This document shows positions 40,721-49,253 of a DNA stretch of 64,000 bases, piece by piece (within the stretch, counting starts at the first letter, position 1; every line of letters begins with the position of its first letter). The DNA is from Clostridia bacterium (GTDB lineage Bacteria > Bacillota > Clostridia > UBA1381 > UBA9506), in contig JAFQAZ010000011.1 of the NCBI GenBank assembly GCA_017416855.1, positions 62,001 through 126,000 on the forward strand, read 5' to 3'. A program made the position numbers and the translations under genes. The notes beneath the pieces were generated by a model. It made no database searches. It was not told the origin of the DNA and saw nothing but the letters and a program-made list of their open reading frames with translations.

Positions 40721-40804
40721 AGTCAAACGCCCACCGGCAGTGCCGTTGGGAGATGGTGCTAAATCATGGGGAGTGGTGCTGATTTGTAGGATACTTAAGG
40801 CGAA

Positions 40805-41233
40805 ATGGCTGAAATCAAGCAGAATTCATCGTATGATAAGGAGGTGTCAGGCAGAATTGTGGCAAATGTAAGAATTACAGTATCGCTTAGAAAAGAGCAG
40901 ATAGAATCAAGCGAAATGTTGATGAAATTGGCAGGTGCAAAGAATCAAAGCGAGTACATACGGAAAGCCATCGAAACGTATAACGAGTATATTTTAAATC
41001 CCGAAGATGCGAAATGGAAATCGCCTATGGCGAAATCGGTTGAAAATTCGGTGAAGAATATGCTGAAGCATTATGAGAGACTGGTTTTCAAGAATGAAGT
41101 TATGATTGCGAAATTGTATTGGCTGATGGTTCGAAGATTAGATGTAGAGCAAGAATGGGGTGATGAAATTCATCAGGTGGCGGTGTTCGATGCCAAGCGT
41201 ACACATGGAGAATTTAATTCTCCAAAAGAGTGA
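40805..41233 (+). CDS. Ribbon-helix-helix protein (MobC/CopG-like)
   Basis: 142 residues. The RHH domain is at 18-55: VRITVSLRKEQIESSEMLMK then KNQSEYIRKAIETYNEYI. The rest is a helical extension. RHH proteins on mobile elements act as relaxosome accessory proteins or repressors; no relaxase is in the window. It follows the hairpin at 40692, a possible binding site. The ribosome site is weak. Confidence 0.65.
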   Translation: MAEIKQNSSYDKEVSGRIVANVRITVSLRKEQIESSEMLMKLAGAKNQSEYIRKAIETYNEYILNPEDAKWKSPMAKSVENSVKNMLKHYERLVFKNEVMIAKLYWLMVRRLDVEQEWGDEIHQVAVFDAKRTHGEFNSPKE

Positions 41234-41301
41234 ATATTTTAGGACAGGCTTACATAGTATGTAACATAAATCAAATTTGGAATTGGAAGGAGAAATGTTA
41301 T

Positions 41302-41481
41302 ATGAATAAGGCGAAACTACATATAACCTTCCATAATCCAAATACGAGAAATGACTCTGAAAGAATAGCAGGTGAATTTATTTCACAGGCGGCGACAGGA
41401 GTTCTGACCAAAATGATTTTAGACAAGATGGATAAGCATAGCGAGAATAATAACTCTGAATCATACAGTGATTTGGATTAA
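41302..41481 (+). CDS. Small unknown protein, candidate recombination directionality factor
   Basis: 59 residues: KAKLHITFHNPNTRNDSERI then an Ala-rich helix with IAGEFISQAATGVLTKMILD. GAAGGAGAAA fits ATG 41302. It sits directly before the serine recombinase, where directionality factors are often found, but no sequence homology is claimed. Confidence 0.55.
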   Translation: MNKAKLHITFHNPNTRNDSERIAGEFISQAATGVLTKMILDKMDKHSENNNSESYSDLD

Positions 41482-41497
41482 GGAATACATAGCAAAC

Positions 41498-41537
41498 ATA
41501 CTCCGCCTGAATGAAATTTTTAGGCGGAGTATTTTCT
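41498..41537 (+). terminator. Terminator before the recombinase gene
   Basis: TACTCCGCCT / AGGCGGAGTA arms followed by TTTT; isolates the recombinase from upstream genes, so it depends on promoter P3. Confidence 0.85.
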
Positions 41538-41550
41538 TAAAGAAGGTATA

Positions 41551-41606
41551 ATTCCTTCGTAGACTTTTAGAATTTTGTGTGGTATGTTGTGTGTTACAAA
41601 ACCACA
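41551..41606 (+). promoter_or_regulatory. Repeated promoter P3 for the serine recombinase
   Basis: ATTCCTTCG, TAGACT (41560-41565), 17 bp, TATGTT (41583-41588). TGTGGT before the -10 and ACCACA after it are the dyad arms. Third member of the P1/P2/P3 family, weaker by its -35. Confidence 0.7.
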
Positions 41607-41625
41607 GAAAGAGAGGTAATCATTT

Positions 41626-43194
41626 ATGAGAATAGCTCCATATTGCAGAGTATCAACTGACAAAACTGATCAGCTGAATAGTTTGGAAATGCAGAAGAAA
41701 TTCTACGGCGAATTTGCTGAAAGAAACAATCACGAAATTGTTCATATGTATGCAGACGAAGGCATTTCAGGAACACAGATGCGAAAGCGTCCTGAATTTA
41801 TGAGACTCATGAGGGACGCAAGACTTGGCAAGTTTGATATGGTGGTAACAAAAGACATATCAAGAATGGCAAGAAATGTGGTGGACTTTCTGCAATCAAT
41901 CAGAGAACTGAAAGCTATAGGAATCCCGGTTGTATTCGTAAACACTAATTTATCAACCGAGGACGGAGAATTGGTGCTCACCATGCTTGCGATGGTAGCA
42001 CAACAGGAAAGCGAAAACACATCCAAGAGAATAAAGTTTAGTAAAAGCCTTAATGCAGAAAAAGGCAGAGTGCCAAACATCATATTCGGCTATGACAAAA
42101 CCATCGGCGATTACTTTAACCTAAACATTAACACCTTTGAAGCAAATGTAGTTCGCCGAATATATCAAATGTACATAAACGAGGAATATAGTGCAAGCAA
42201 AATCGCAAAAATCCTTAACGAAGAAAACATAAAAACAAAGCGAGGATGCAAGTGGACCCAAAACGGAATTTGCAGAATTCTCACTAACAGAATGTACTGC
42301 GGAATTATCATCAATGGCAAAGAAGAAGTAAAGGATTTTCTGACAGGCGACAGAATTTGTAAACCTGAAGAAGAATGGAAAGTTACCGAAAGACCTGACC
42401 TTGCGATTATAGATATGAACACCTTTGAACTTGCTCAAAAGAAGATGGAAACAAACAAGCAAAAATTCTCTCAGGGACAGCGAAAGGACTGCAAGCATGT
42501 ATTCAGCACCTTGCTTAAATGCACTGACTGCGGACATTTCTTCAGGCAAGCAAAACGAAAGGTGAAAAGCGGTTATAAATACACATGGGTATGTTGCGGA
42601 CGAAATATCAACGGAGCAGATTTCTGCAATAACAAGACGGTTATAGATGAGGGTGAATTGCTTGAGTCTATCAAAAAGTATCTTACAGGCTTAATTGAGG
42701 ACAAGCAAAAAGTTATTAAGAAAATAATCAAAGACTTCAATAAGAATTACGAGCCTATGCACCAAAATCTTAAAACCGAAAAAGAGATAGCAAAAGAGAT
42801 AGAAAAACTCAAAAAGAGTCGACAGAGATATGTGGATATGTATGACAATGAGGTTATCTCAATGGAAGATTTAAAACAAAAGACCGAATCTACCAATGCT
42901 GAAATTAAAAAGCTGGAAGAGAAAATCAAGATGGTGAGGTTCGGCATCACACAGGCAGATAAGCTCGAATACGGACTGACTGATACATTCAAAAGTATAG
43001 GCGATATTTTGAGCACTGCGGAAATTACCAACGAGATGCTAAAGCGCGTGATAGACAGAATTGAAGTGGCTGAAGACGGACATATTGACATATACCTAAG
43101 ACTCCTTGCAGACATAGGACTTGACGAAAAGTATCAATGTTCCTCTATCAGTACACAAAGATGTGACAGAGCGGCTACAGTCAGTCAACCGTGA
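41626..43194 (+). CDS. Large serine recombinase of the spoIIID intervening element
   Basis: 522 residues. Resolvase domain starts PYCRVSTDKTDQLNSLEMQ (catalytic Ser10) with TKDISRMARNVVDFLQSIRE near 85. Recombinase domain about 150-260; zinc ribbon CTDCGHFFRQ with a later C-C pair; C-terminal coiled coil (KEIEKLKKSRQRYVDMYDNE). It should cut at CAGTACA and remove the element. The last 14 or so codons lie over the right core and inside spoIIID: in the inserted state it ends QRCDRAATVSQP. After excision the circular form would end YSESNIETFYIEVA (stop at 25077-25079). Drive is from P3. Confidence 0.95.
   Translation: MRIAPYCRVSTDKTDQLNSLEMQKKFYGEFAERNNHEIVHMYADEGISGTQMRKRPEFMRLMRDARLGKFDMVVTKDISRMARNVVDFLQSIRELKAIGIPVVFVNTNLSTEDGELVLTMLAMVAQQESENTSKRIKFSKSLNAEKGRVPNIIFGYDKTIGDYFNLNINTFEANVVRRIYQMYINEEYSASKIAKILNEENIKTKRGCKWTQNGICRILTNRMYCGIIINGKEEVKDFLTGDRICKPEEEWKVTERPDLAIIDMNTFELAQKKMETNKQKFSQGQRKDCKHVFSTLLKCTDCGHFFRQAKRKVKSGYKYTWVCCGRNINGADFCNNKTVIDEGELLESIKKYLTGLIEDKQKVIKKIIKDFNKNYEPMHQNLKTEKEIAKEIEKLKKSRQRYVDMYDNEVISMEDLKQKTESTNAEIKKLEEKIKMVRFGITQADKLEYGLTDTFKSIGDILSTAEITNEMLKRVIDRIEVAEDGHIDIYLRLLADIGLDEKYQCSSISTQRCDRAATVSQP
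43149..43155 (+). other. Right attachment core of the spoIIID intervening element
   Basis: CAGTACA, overlapping the last codons of the recombinase gene and codons 36-38 of the restored spoIIID frame (T-CA GTA CA-C). Confidence 0.8.
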
Positions 43195-43306
43195 TCTTGC
43201 GAAGAAAATTAAAATGATTTTAGATGAAAATAAGGCAGACAGACACATTCGTGGCGGCTTGGCAACAAAACAGAAATATGAAAATAAGAGGAAAAAAGGT
43301 GCGTAA
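43149..43306 (+). CDS. spoIIID: SpoIIID, C-terminal part
   Basis: From the core, the frame reads V-H-K-D-V-T-E-R-L, then NRDLAKKIKMILDENKADRH and IRGGLATKQKYENKRKKGA before TAA at 43304-43306. K-D-V-T-E-R-L and R-H-I-R-G-G-x-A-T-K-x-K-Y are hallmark SpoIIID C-terminal motifs. There is no ribosome site or start codon of its own; the frame is only open leftward to 43121 by overlap with the recombinase gene. Fused at GTA to codons 1-37 from 24922 it gives an intact protein of 87 residues. Confidence 0.9.
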
Positions 43307-43324
43307 GCTTTTACGCACTTTTTC
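43299..43324 (+). terminator. spoIIID terminator
   Basis: GTGCGTAA / TTACGCAC arms then TTTTTC; the left arm contains the spoIIID stop codon. Confidence 0.85.
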
Positions 43325-43358
43325 TTATATTAATTTTTTGTGACAAATTAAAAAGTTA

Positions 43359-43387
43359 TTGAAATCTGAACGAAAAAGCGGTATAAT
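43359..43387 (+). promoter_or_regulatory. Promoter of the SLH protein gene
   Basis: TTGAAA (43359-43364), 17 bp, TATAAT (43382-43387); AAGGAGG ribosome site at 43411. Confidence 0.8.
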
Positions 43388-43425
43388 TAAATAAAGTATA
43401 ATAGTATACAAAGGAGGATTTTATC

Positions 43426-45243
43426 ATGCTGAAAAAATCTTTATCCCTGATGCTGTGCATTCTGATGCTGAGTTCTGTTTTCTCTGTATCGGCAGCACGT
43501 TTTACCGATGTTCCCGCAAGTTATGACTGGGCAAAGGAATCGATTGAGTTTTTAGCTGATCATTCTGTTATCAATGGTTATCCTGATGGTACTTTCCAGC
43601 CCGGAAAAAACATTTCTAAAGAAGAAGCAATTGCTTTGTTTGCAAGAATGCTTGGTGCTAATGAAGAAGTGAATGCTTCTATTTCAATATTAGCCAAAGT
43701 TATGTATGAAGATTCCATTAAGGGTTATGATTCATTTGCAAATGACGCCGCAGCATTTTTAATGTATAAAAAAGTATTGGCTGATTCAGATATTGCAACG
43801 TATCTGTCTTCTTCCAACAAGGGTCAGCCCTTAAAGAGATATGAAGCTGCAACTTTAATTGCAAAATGCTTAGGTGGCGATGTGTGGCTGAAATCCAATC
43901 CGGATGTTACCTTATCATTTGCTGATGCTGATGAAGTTCCCGCAGCAGCTAAAGGCTATGTTTATTTTGCTTCTGAAGCCGGTGTTATGCAGGGCGTGGA
44001 AGATAATAAATTTATGCCGATGGGCAATGTAAACCGTGCTCAGGTAGCTACAATGATTTATAGAATCTTATCTCAGATGAATTATACATATTCTGCATGT
44101 ATTATCACAAATATTGATTCTGTTGCCAACACGGTTACCGTTCGCGACGCAAATGGTGCAGTTGAAAGCTATGCAATCAATAAAAACATTGCAGTTATGT
44201 TAGATGGTGAACAAACACAGTTGACCTTACTGACAGTCGGTCAGGAAGCAGTTTTAACATTCTCCAACAGTGCATTGTTTTCATTAGAAATTGTGGCTCA
44301 GGAAGTTGATGAAGTTTACGAAGGTATTTATAAGGGTAAGAGTTCTGATACAAAAGGAACTACCATTAAATTTATTCCAATGGATTCCAGCGCGACATTA
44401 TCATATTTACTGACTGACGATTACGTTATTTCTTATAATGGAGTAGGCGGCAACTTAAGTAATCTGGTCATCAACGATTTTGTTAAGATTCATGTTGAAG
44501 GCGGTAAAGTTACTTTAATTGAAGCTGAATCCAAGAACACAAGCATAACCGGTGCTCGTGTTGAGAGCATCACATTGGAGCCTGATGTTGTTGTGACCGT
44601 TCGCACATTAGATAACGAGTTAATCAGCGCAACAGTCAGAACTGGTGCATCTATCCGCAAGAATAATGTTGTAACAACTTTCTCCGATTTGGTTGTAGGC
44701 GATAAAGTTGATGTAACATTTGAATATGGCCAGATCAGTAGTGTTGTTGCAATCGGTGTCGAAAAGAAGGTATCCGGTTCCATTGAGGAAATCACAATTT
44801 CCAAGACCAATTCTTCTTTGGTATTAAACAATGGCACCAACACAACAAAGTACAGCATCAGCAGAGACGTGGATATTACTTTGGATGGAAAAGCTGCTAC
44901 TTTATATGATTTACGCATTGGTTACGAAGTAGACCTGGTAACTTCCAGTGCAACCATTACAGAAGTTAAGGTTAAATCTGTTGCCGCTCCGCTGCAGTTA
45001 ACCGGTCAGATTTCAATTGTGAATACCTCTTACAATATGATTGTTGTTAAATATACAGATACAAACGGCAATTTGGCTGAAAAGAATGTATTCCTGAATT
45101 CTGCAAAGATTTTAGACAGTAACGACGGTAAGATTAAGACAATCCGTAACCTTTCTGTCGGTCAGAATGTTACCATTGCTGGCACCGAAAATGTTGGTGT
45201 GTTTGAAGCATCTTCTCTGATGATTCTTTCTAATGCTCAGTAA
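43426..45243 (+). CDS. S-layer homology (SLH) domain surface protein
   Basis: 605 residues. Signal peptide (1-23, VSAA), then SLH repeats: FTDVPASYDWAKESIEFLAD with VINGYPDGTFQPGKNISKEE (24-75), a degenerate middle one, and FADADEVPAAAKGYVYFASE with MQGVEDNKFMPMGNVNRAQV (about 165-218). The remaining 390 residues are repeated beta units (for example VSGSIEEITISKTNSSLVLN). SLH domains bind wall polymers, so this protein coats the cell. Own promoter and terminator. Confidence 0.9.
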   Translation: MLKKSLSLMLCILMLSSVFSVSAARFTDVPASYDWAKESIEFLADHSVINGYPDGTFQPGKNISKEEAIALFARMLGANEEVNASISILAKVMYEDSIKGYDSFANDAAAFLMYKKVLADSDIATYLSSSNKGQPLKRYEAATLIAKCLGGDVWLKSNPDVTLSFADADEVPAAAKGYVYFASEAGVMQGVEDNKFMPMGNVNRAQVATMIYRILSQMNYTYSACIITNIDSVANTVTVRDANGAVESYAINKNIAVMLDGEQTQLTLLTVGQEAVLTFSNSALFSLEIVAQEVDEVYEGIYKGKSSDTKGTTIKFIPMDSSATLSYLLTDDYVISYNGVGGNLSNLVINDFVKIHVEGGKVTLIEAESKNTSITGARVESITLEPDVVVTVRTLDNELISATVRTGASIRKNNVVTTFSDLVVGDKVDVTFEYGQISSVVAIGVEKKVSGSIEEITISKTNSSLVLNNGTNTTKYSISRDVDITLDGKAATLYDLRIGYEVDLVTSSATITEVKVKSVAAPLQLTGQISIVNTSYNMIVVKYTDTNGNLAEKNVFLNSAKILDSNDGKIKTIRNLSVGQNVTIAGTENVGVFEASSLMILSNAQ

Positions 45244-45256
45244 TTTTTACTTGTAC

Positions 45257-45294
45257 AATCAGCGCAGAATATAATTTCTGCGCTGATTTTTTTC
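45257..45294 (+). terminator. Terminator after the SLH gene
   Basis: AATCAGCGCAGAA / TTCTGCGCTGATT arms then a T7 tract. Confidence 0.9.
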
Positions 45295-45333
45295 TATTTT
45301 TGATTATACTATTAAACAGGAGGGAGAACAAAT

Positions 45334-46260
45334 ATGAAGATTGCAAACAGTATTGTTGATCTGATTGGCAACACGCCAATGATGGCATTGACAAGTATTA
45401 AAAATGAATTGAATTTACAAGCAAATCTCTATGCAAAGCTCGAGCTTTTTAATCCGGCCGGTAGCGTTAAAGACAGGGTTGCCGCCATGATGATTAATGA
45501 AGCAGAGAGAAAAGGCTTGTTAAAACCCGGCTCGGTGATCATTGAACCTACAAGCGGCAACACAGGAATTGGTCTGGCTGCTGTTGGTATTTCAAAAGGG
45601 TATCGAGTAATTTTAACAATGCCTGAAACGATGAGTGTTGAACGACAGAATCTGATTAAGGCATATGGTGCAGAGGTTGTATTAACCGATGGCAAATTGG
45701 GTATGAAGGGCTCAATTCAAAAGGCAGAAGAGCTAGCCAACGAAATTCCTGATAGCTTTATTCCCGGTCAGTTTGTAAATCCTGCCAATCCTGCAGCTCA
45801 TTTTGCATCTACCGGTCCGGAAATATGGGAGGCAATGGACGGGAAAATTGATTTCTTTGTAGCCGGAGTAGGCACAGGCGGCACAATTTCGGGTACAGGA
45901 GGCTATTTGAAATCAAAGAATGAAAAGATACAGGTCGTTGCGGTTGAACCGAAGGATTCTGCCGTTTTATCCGGTAAAACAGCCGGTGCTCACGGACTGC
46001 AGGGGATTGGTGCCGGCTTCGTCCCGGAAACACTTAATGTAGGCATTTTTGACGAAATTATTACCGTCTCCACAGAAGAGGCTTATGCTTTTGGTAAGCT
46101 GATGGCAGAAAAAGAAGGTATTTTGATTGGTATTTCTTCCGGTGCGGCTTTGTTTGCTGCAGTTTCTGTAGCAAAGAGGCCGGAGAATAGAGATAGAAAT
46201 ATTGTTGTCTTATTACCGGATACCGGCGAACGGTATTTATCAACACCAATGTTTGCTTAA
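45334..46260 (+). CDS. cysK: Cysteine synthase (O-acetylserine sulfhydrylase)
   Basis: 308 residues. PLP lysine is Lys46 in NPAGSVKDRVA; phosphate loop GVGTGGTISGTGGY; substrate loop PTSGNTGIG; C-terminal GISSGAA. It makes cysteine from O-acetylserine and sulfide in the cytosol. Length fits CysK. GGAGGGAGAA ribosome site. Single gene with its own terminator; no T-box or S-box leader was seen upstream. Confidence 0.95.
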   Translation: MKIANSIVDLIGNTPMMALTSIKNELNLQANLYAKLELFNPAGSVKDRVAAMMINEAERKGLLKPGSVIIEPTSGNTGIGLAAVGISKGYRVILTMPETMSVERQNLIKAYGAEVVLTDGKLGMKGSIQKAEELANEIPDSFIPGQFVNPANPAAHFASTGPEIWEAMDGKIDFFVAGVGTGGTISGTGGYLKSKNEKIQVVAVEPKDSAVLSGKTAGAHGLQGIGAGFVPETLNVGIFDEIITVSTEEAYAFGKLMAEKEGILIGISSGAALFAAVSVAKRPENRDRNIVVLLPDTGERYLSTPMFA

Positions 46261-46270
46261 TTTAGGCAAT

Positions 46271-46300
46271 AAAAAAAGACCTCAGCCGAGGTCTTTTTTT
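46271..46300. terminator. Bidirectional terminator between cysK and upp
   Basis: AAAAAAAGACCTC AGCC GAGGTCTTTTTTT; T-tracts on both strands. Confidence 0.9.
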
Positions 46301-46308
46301 TATTGATA

Positions 46309-46938
46309 TTATTTTGTGCCGAAAATTCTATCGCCGGCATCGCCTAAACCGGGAACAATGTAGCAACGTTCGTTCAGCTTTTCATCCACATTTGCACAGT
46401 AAATTTCAACGTCGGGATGAGCCTTGGAAAGTGCTTCAATTCCTTCAGGAGCTGCGATGAGGCAGAGGAACTTAATCTGACTGCCACCATATGATTTAAT
46501 CTGTCGGATAGCATCAATGGCAGAACCACCGGTTGCAAGCATTGGGTCAACAACCACAATCAGACGTTTTTCAATGTCAGCCGGAAGCTTGCAGTAATAC
46601 TCATGAGGTTCCATGGTTTCTTCGTCACGGTACATACCGATATGTCCAACCTTAGCGGAAGGAACAAGGTTCAGCATGCCGTTTACCATGCCTAAACCTG
46701 CACGAAGAATGGGTACAACAGCCATCTTTTTTCCTTTAATCATTTTTTGTGTTGTTTTTTGAATTGGTGTTTCAATTTCAACCTCTTCTAACGGCAAATC
46801 GCGAAGTGCTTCATAGCACATAAGCATTGTAATTTCTTCAACCAATTCACGGAATTCTTTGTTGGTTGTTGAAGTCTGACTCAGAATTGTTGTTTTGTGT
46901 TGGATTAAAGGATGATCAAAAATTACAACATTACTCAT
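46309..46938 (-). CDS. upp: Uracil phosphoribosyltransferase
   Basis: 209 residues, the standard length. The PRPP-binding motif reads [16 protein letters not shown] near residue 130. [20 protein letters not shown] and the C-terminal uracil loop ([17 protein letters not shown]) are conserved. It converts uracil and PRPP to UMP. It lies 7 bp downstream of uraA on the minus strand, so uptake and salvage are co-expressed. Confidence 0.96.
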   Translation of the reverse strand: MSNVVIFDHPLIQHKTTILSQTSTTNKEFRELVEEITMLMCYEALRDLPLEEVEIETPIQKTTQKMIKGKKMAVVPILRAGLGMVNGMLNLVPSAKVGHIGMYRDEETMEPHEYYCKLPADIEKRLIVVVDPMLATGGSAIDAIRQIKSYGGSQIKFLCLIAAPEGIEALSKAHPDVEIYCANVDEKLNERCYIVPGLGDAGDRIFGTK

Positions 46939-46945
46939 AGGAAAA

Positions 46946-48307
46946 TTAATCCTCCTTGGCTTTGGAAAGAACTAAATTGGTAATAATACCAAGAATCAGT
47001 GCACATGCAATAGATGTGATTGTAACCTGGCCGAAGTTCAGCGTTAAACCACCGATACCGGAGATTAAAATAACAGAAACAACGAACAGATTCTTGTTCT
47101 GGTTTAAATCAACCTGCTGAACCATTTTCAGACCAGATACAGCAATAAAGCCATAAAGAGCCATACAAACGCCGCCCATTACACAAGAGGGAATGGTGTT
47201 AACGAATGCAATGAAGGGGGCAACAAAGGCAATTACAATGGATAAAATAGCTGCCAGTAAAATGGTTCTAACAGAAGCGTTGCGGGTGATAGCCACACAA
47301 CCAACAGATTCACCGTAAGTTGTATTGGGGCAACCGCCGAAGAATGCACCGAACATAGAACCAACACCGTCACCTAAAAGTGTTCTGTGGAGACCGGGAT
47401 CTGTTAACAGGTCGCTTTCAATAATTGATGAAATGTTCTTGTGGTCAGCAATGTGTTCAGCAAACACAACGAATGCAACAGGAACATAAGCAACAGCAAT
47501 GGTGCCTATGTAAGCAGGATTCAATTCACCGATACCTTTAAAAGCAGTTACAAAAGTAAAATCAGGAACAGCTAAGAAGGTATTCAATGTAACGCCATCA
47601 GCAACCAGTGCCTTGAAGGGCTCAATGTTTAAAATTTTCAGAACATCCAGATTAGCAGCGTAACCGATGGCTGTGAAAATAGCACAAACGGCATAACCAC
47701 CTAAAATACCAATAATAAACGGAATTAATTTCAAGGTTTTTTTACCATAGGTCGAGCTGATTATAACGATTAATAAAGTAATGATACCGCAAAGAACGGT
47801 GATTAATGGAGAAGCTGCAACATCAGGGATGCTGCCTTTGCAGATATCACCAACAGCATTACCGGCTAAGCTTAAACCGATAATAGCAACGGTGGGACCA
47901 ATAACAACAACAGGCATCAGCTTGTTTAACCAGTTAACACCGGCAAACTTTACAAGCAATGCGATTACTACATACACAAGGCCGGCAAAAAAAGCACCGA
48001 TGATTAATCCTAAAAATCCTAAAGACATGGATACACCACCGGCGAAAGCAGCCATCATAGAACCAATAAATGCGAAAGAAGAGCCTAAGAAAACGGGGGA
48101 TTTCATTTTGGTGAAGGCTAAATAAATTAATGTACCAACACCGGCACCTACTAAAGCAGCGGCAGAACTCATGGTTGTTCCGCAGGCACCGTTAATGATA
48201 ACAGGCACTACCAAAGTAGCAGTCATGATGGACAACAATTGCTGAATGGCAAAAATAATGAGTTGTCCAAATTTGGGTTTGTCGTTTACACCGTAAACAA
48301 GTTTCAT
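46946..48307 (-). CDS. uraA: Uracil/xanthine permease, NCS2 family
   Basis: 453 residues, with 12-14 membrane segments. [17 protein letters not shown] at the N-terminus and the NCS2 signature ([20 protein letters not shown]) near residue 315 mark the uracil branch. GGAGGAATTGC fits the ATG ending at 48307. Proton-coupled uracil import. First gene of the uraA-upp operon. Confidence 0.93.
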   Translation of the reverse strand: MKLVYGVNDKPKFGQLIIFAIQQLLSIMTATLVVPVIINGACGTTMSSAAALVGAGVGTLIYLAFTKMKSPVFLGSSFAFIGSMMAAFAGGVSMSLGFLGLIIGAFFAGLVYVVIALLVKFAGVNWLNKLMPVVVIGPTVAIIGLSLAGNAVGDICKGSIPDVAASPLITVLCGIITLLIVIISSTYGKKTLKLIPFIIGILGGYAVCAIFTAIGYAANLDVLKILNIEPFKALVADGVTLNTFLAVPDFTFVTAFKGIGELNPAYIGTIAVAYVPVAFVVFAEHIADHKNISSIIESDLLTDPGLHRTLLGDGVGSMFGAFFGGCPNTTYGESVGCVAITRNASVRTILLAAILSIVIAFVAPFIAFVNTIPSCVMGGVCMALYGFIAVSGLKMVQQVDLNQNKNLFVVSVILISGIGGLTLNFGQVTITSIACALILGIITNLVLSKAKED

Positions 48308-48353
48308 TGCAATTCCTCCATTATTTTGATATTTTTTGACAAATACTATTAAT

Positions 48354-48382
48354 AATATACTTAATTTTTTGTATCTTGTCAA
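48354..48382 (-). promoter_or_regulatory. uraA-upp promoter
   Basis: Minus strand TTGACA (48377-48382), 17 bp, TATATT (48354-48359). Divergent from the his promoter 67 bp away. Confidence 0.8.
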
Positions 48383-48448
48383 TAGAAAATGGATATATTT
48401 ATTGTATTTTTTTATTATTTTTATTATAAATAATTTTCTTGTTTAACC

Positions 48449-48477
48449 TTGCAATCACTTGGCTTCTATGATATACT
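48449..48477 (+). promoter_or_regulatory. his operon promoter
   Basis: TTGCAA (48449-48454), 17 bp, TATACT (48472-48477), 53 bp before hisA. No T-box leader fits in this short space. Confidence 0.7.
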
Positions 48478-48529
48478 AGTTTATTATATAAACAATGTAT
48501 ATTTGACATATGAGAAACGGAGTTTTACG

Positions 48530-49252
48530 ATGATTATTTATCCGGCTATTGACCTTCGTGGTGGCCATTGTGTCCGTCTTTTGCAAGGTGATTTTGATAA
48601 GACAACAGTTTTTTCTGATAATCCGCTTCAAACAGCTCAAAAATGGGCAAGCTGTGGCTCATCCTGGTTACATGTAGTTGACTTAGATGGGGCCAGACAG
48701 GAGCAAAGTGATAATCGCAGGATTATCTGTGACATTGCTTCAAATTTATCTATCCCTGTTCAGACGGGTGGCGGTATACGCACCATGTCAGATGTTGATG
48801 AATTGTTGGCACACGGCGTTTCGCGTGTTATTCTTGGTACAGTCGCGGTGCAAGATCCGGATTTTGTTGCTCGTGCCGTAGAAAAATATGGTGAAAAAAT
48901 TGCGGTTGGTATTGATGCGAAGGATGGCTATGCTGCTGTTTCAGGTTGGGAAAAGGTCAGCGACCGAAAAGCGGTCGATTTAGCGGTTGCAATGAAAAAG
49001 CGTGGTGTGAAGCATATTATTTACACCGATATTGCAACAGATGGCATGCTCACCGGTCCGAATCTATCGGCTATGAGTGAAATGAGTCAGGTCTTTGGAC
49101 CCGGCATTATTGCTTCTGGCGGTGTTGGCTCATTGGGTGATTTACATGCGCTGACCAAAACCGGCGTAAGCGGTGCCATTGTAGGCAAAGCACTGTATAC
49201 CGGTGCGGTAGATTTAACGGAAGCTGTTTTACTGGAAAAGGAAGGAAAATAG
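48530..49252 (+). CDS. hisA: ProFAR isomerase
   Basis: 240 residues. A TIM barrel with catalytic Asp in [19 protein letters not shown] and the second in [14 protein letters not shown]; two phosphate loops (GGGIRT and ASGGVGS). It isomerises ProFAR in histidine synthesis. ACGGAG fits ATG 48530. hisF starts 1 bp after its stop. hisG, hisD, hisC, hisB and hisH are not in the window. Confidence 0.95.
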   Translation: MIIYPAIDLRGGHCVRLLQGDFDKTTVFSDNPLQTAQKWASCGSSWLHVVDLDGARQEQSDNRRIICDIASNLSIPVQTGGGIRTMSDVDELLAHGVSRVILGTVAVQDPDFVARAVEKYGEKIAVGIDAKDGYAAVSGWEKVSDRKAVDLAVAMKKRGVKHIIYTDIATDGMLTGPNLSAMSEMSQVFGPGIIASGGVGSLGDLHALTKTGVSGAIVGKALYTGAVDLTEAVLLEKEGK

Positions 49253-49253
49253 A

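Larger units (their letters stand above)
25030..43150 (+). mobile_element. 18,121-bp skin-like intervening element inside spoIIID
   Basis: Bounded by the shared core CAGTACA (25028-25034 and 43149-43155). Excision between the two cores removes 18,121 bp and rejoins spoIIID in frame. The large serine recombinase gene lies at the extreme right, over the junction, as in other sporulation-gene elements. Contents from left: HipB/HipA-like pair, small DNA-binding protein, two larger unknown/defence genes, tyrosine recombinase with an invertible promoter, envelope operon, DUF6076 protein, replication-initiator-like protein, ribbon-helix-helix protein, small orphan genes, recombinase. No phage structural or conjugation genes are visible, so it may be a reduced prophage or plasmid-like element kept because it is removed in the mother cell. 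Confidence 0.88.

Noticed and set aside
41546-41555. GTATAATTCC shared by the recombinase upstream region and the spoIIID upstream region (24896-24905)
   Set aside because: Ten bases of AT-rich promoter-like sequence; in the recombinase copy it overlaps the ATTCCTTCG start of P3, so the match is probably chance.
48383-48529. T-box or his leader attenuator upstream of hisA
   Set aside because: Only about 50 bases lie between the promoter and hisA, too short for a T-box, and no His-codon leader peptide is present.
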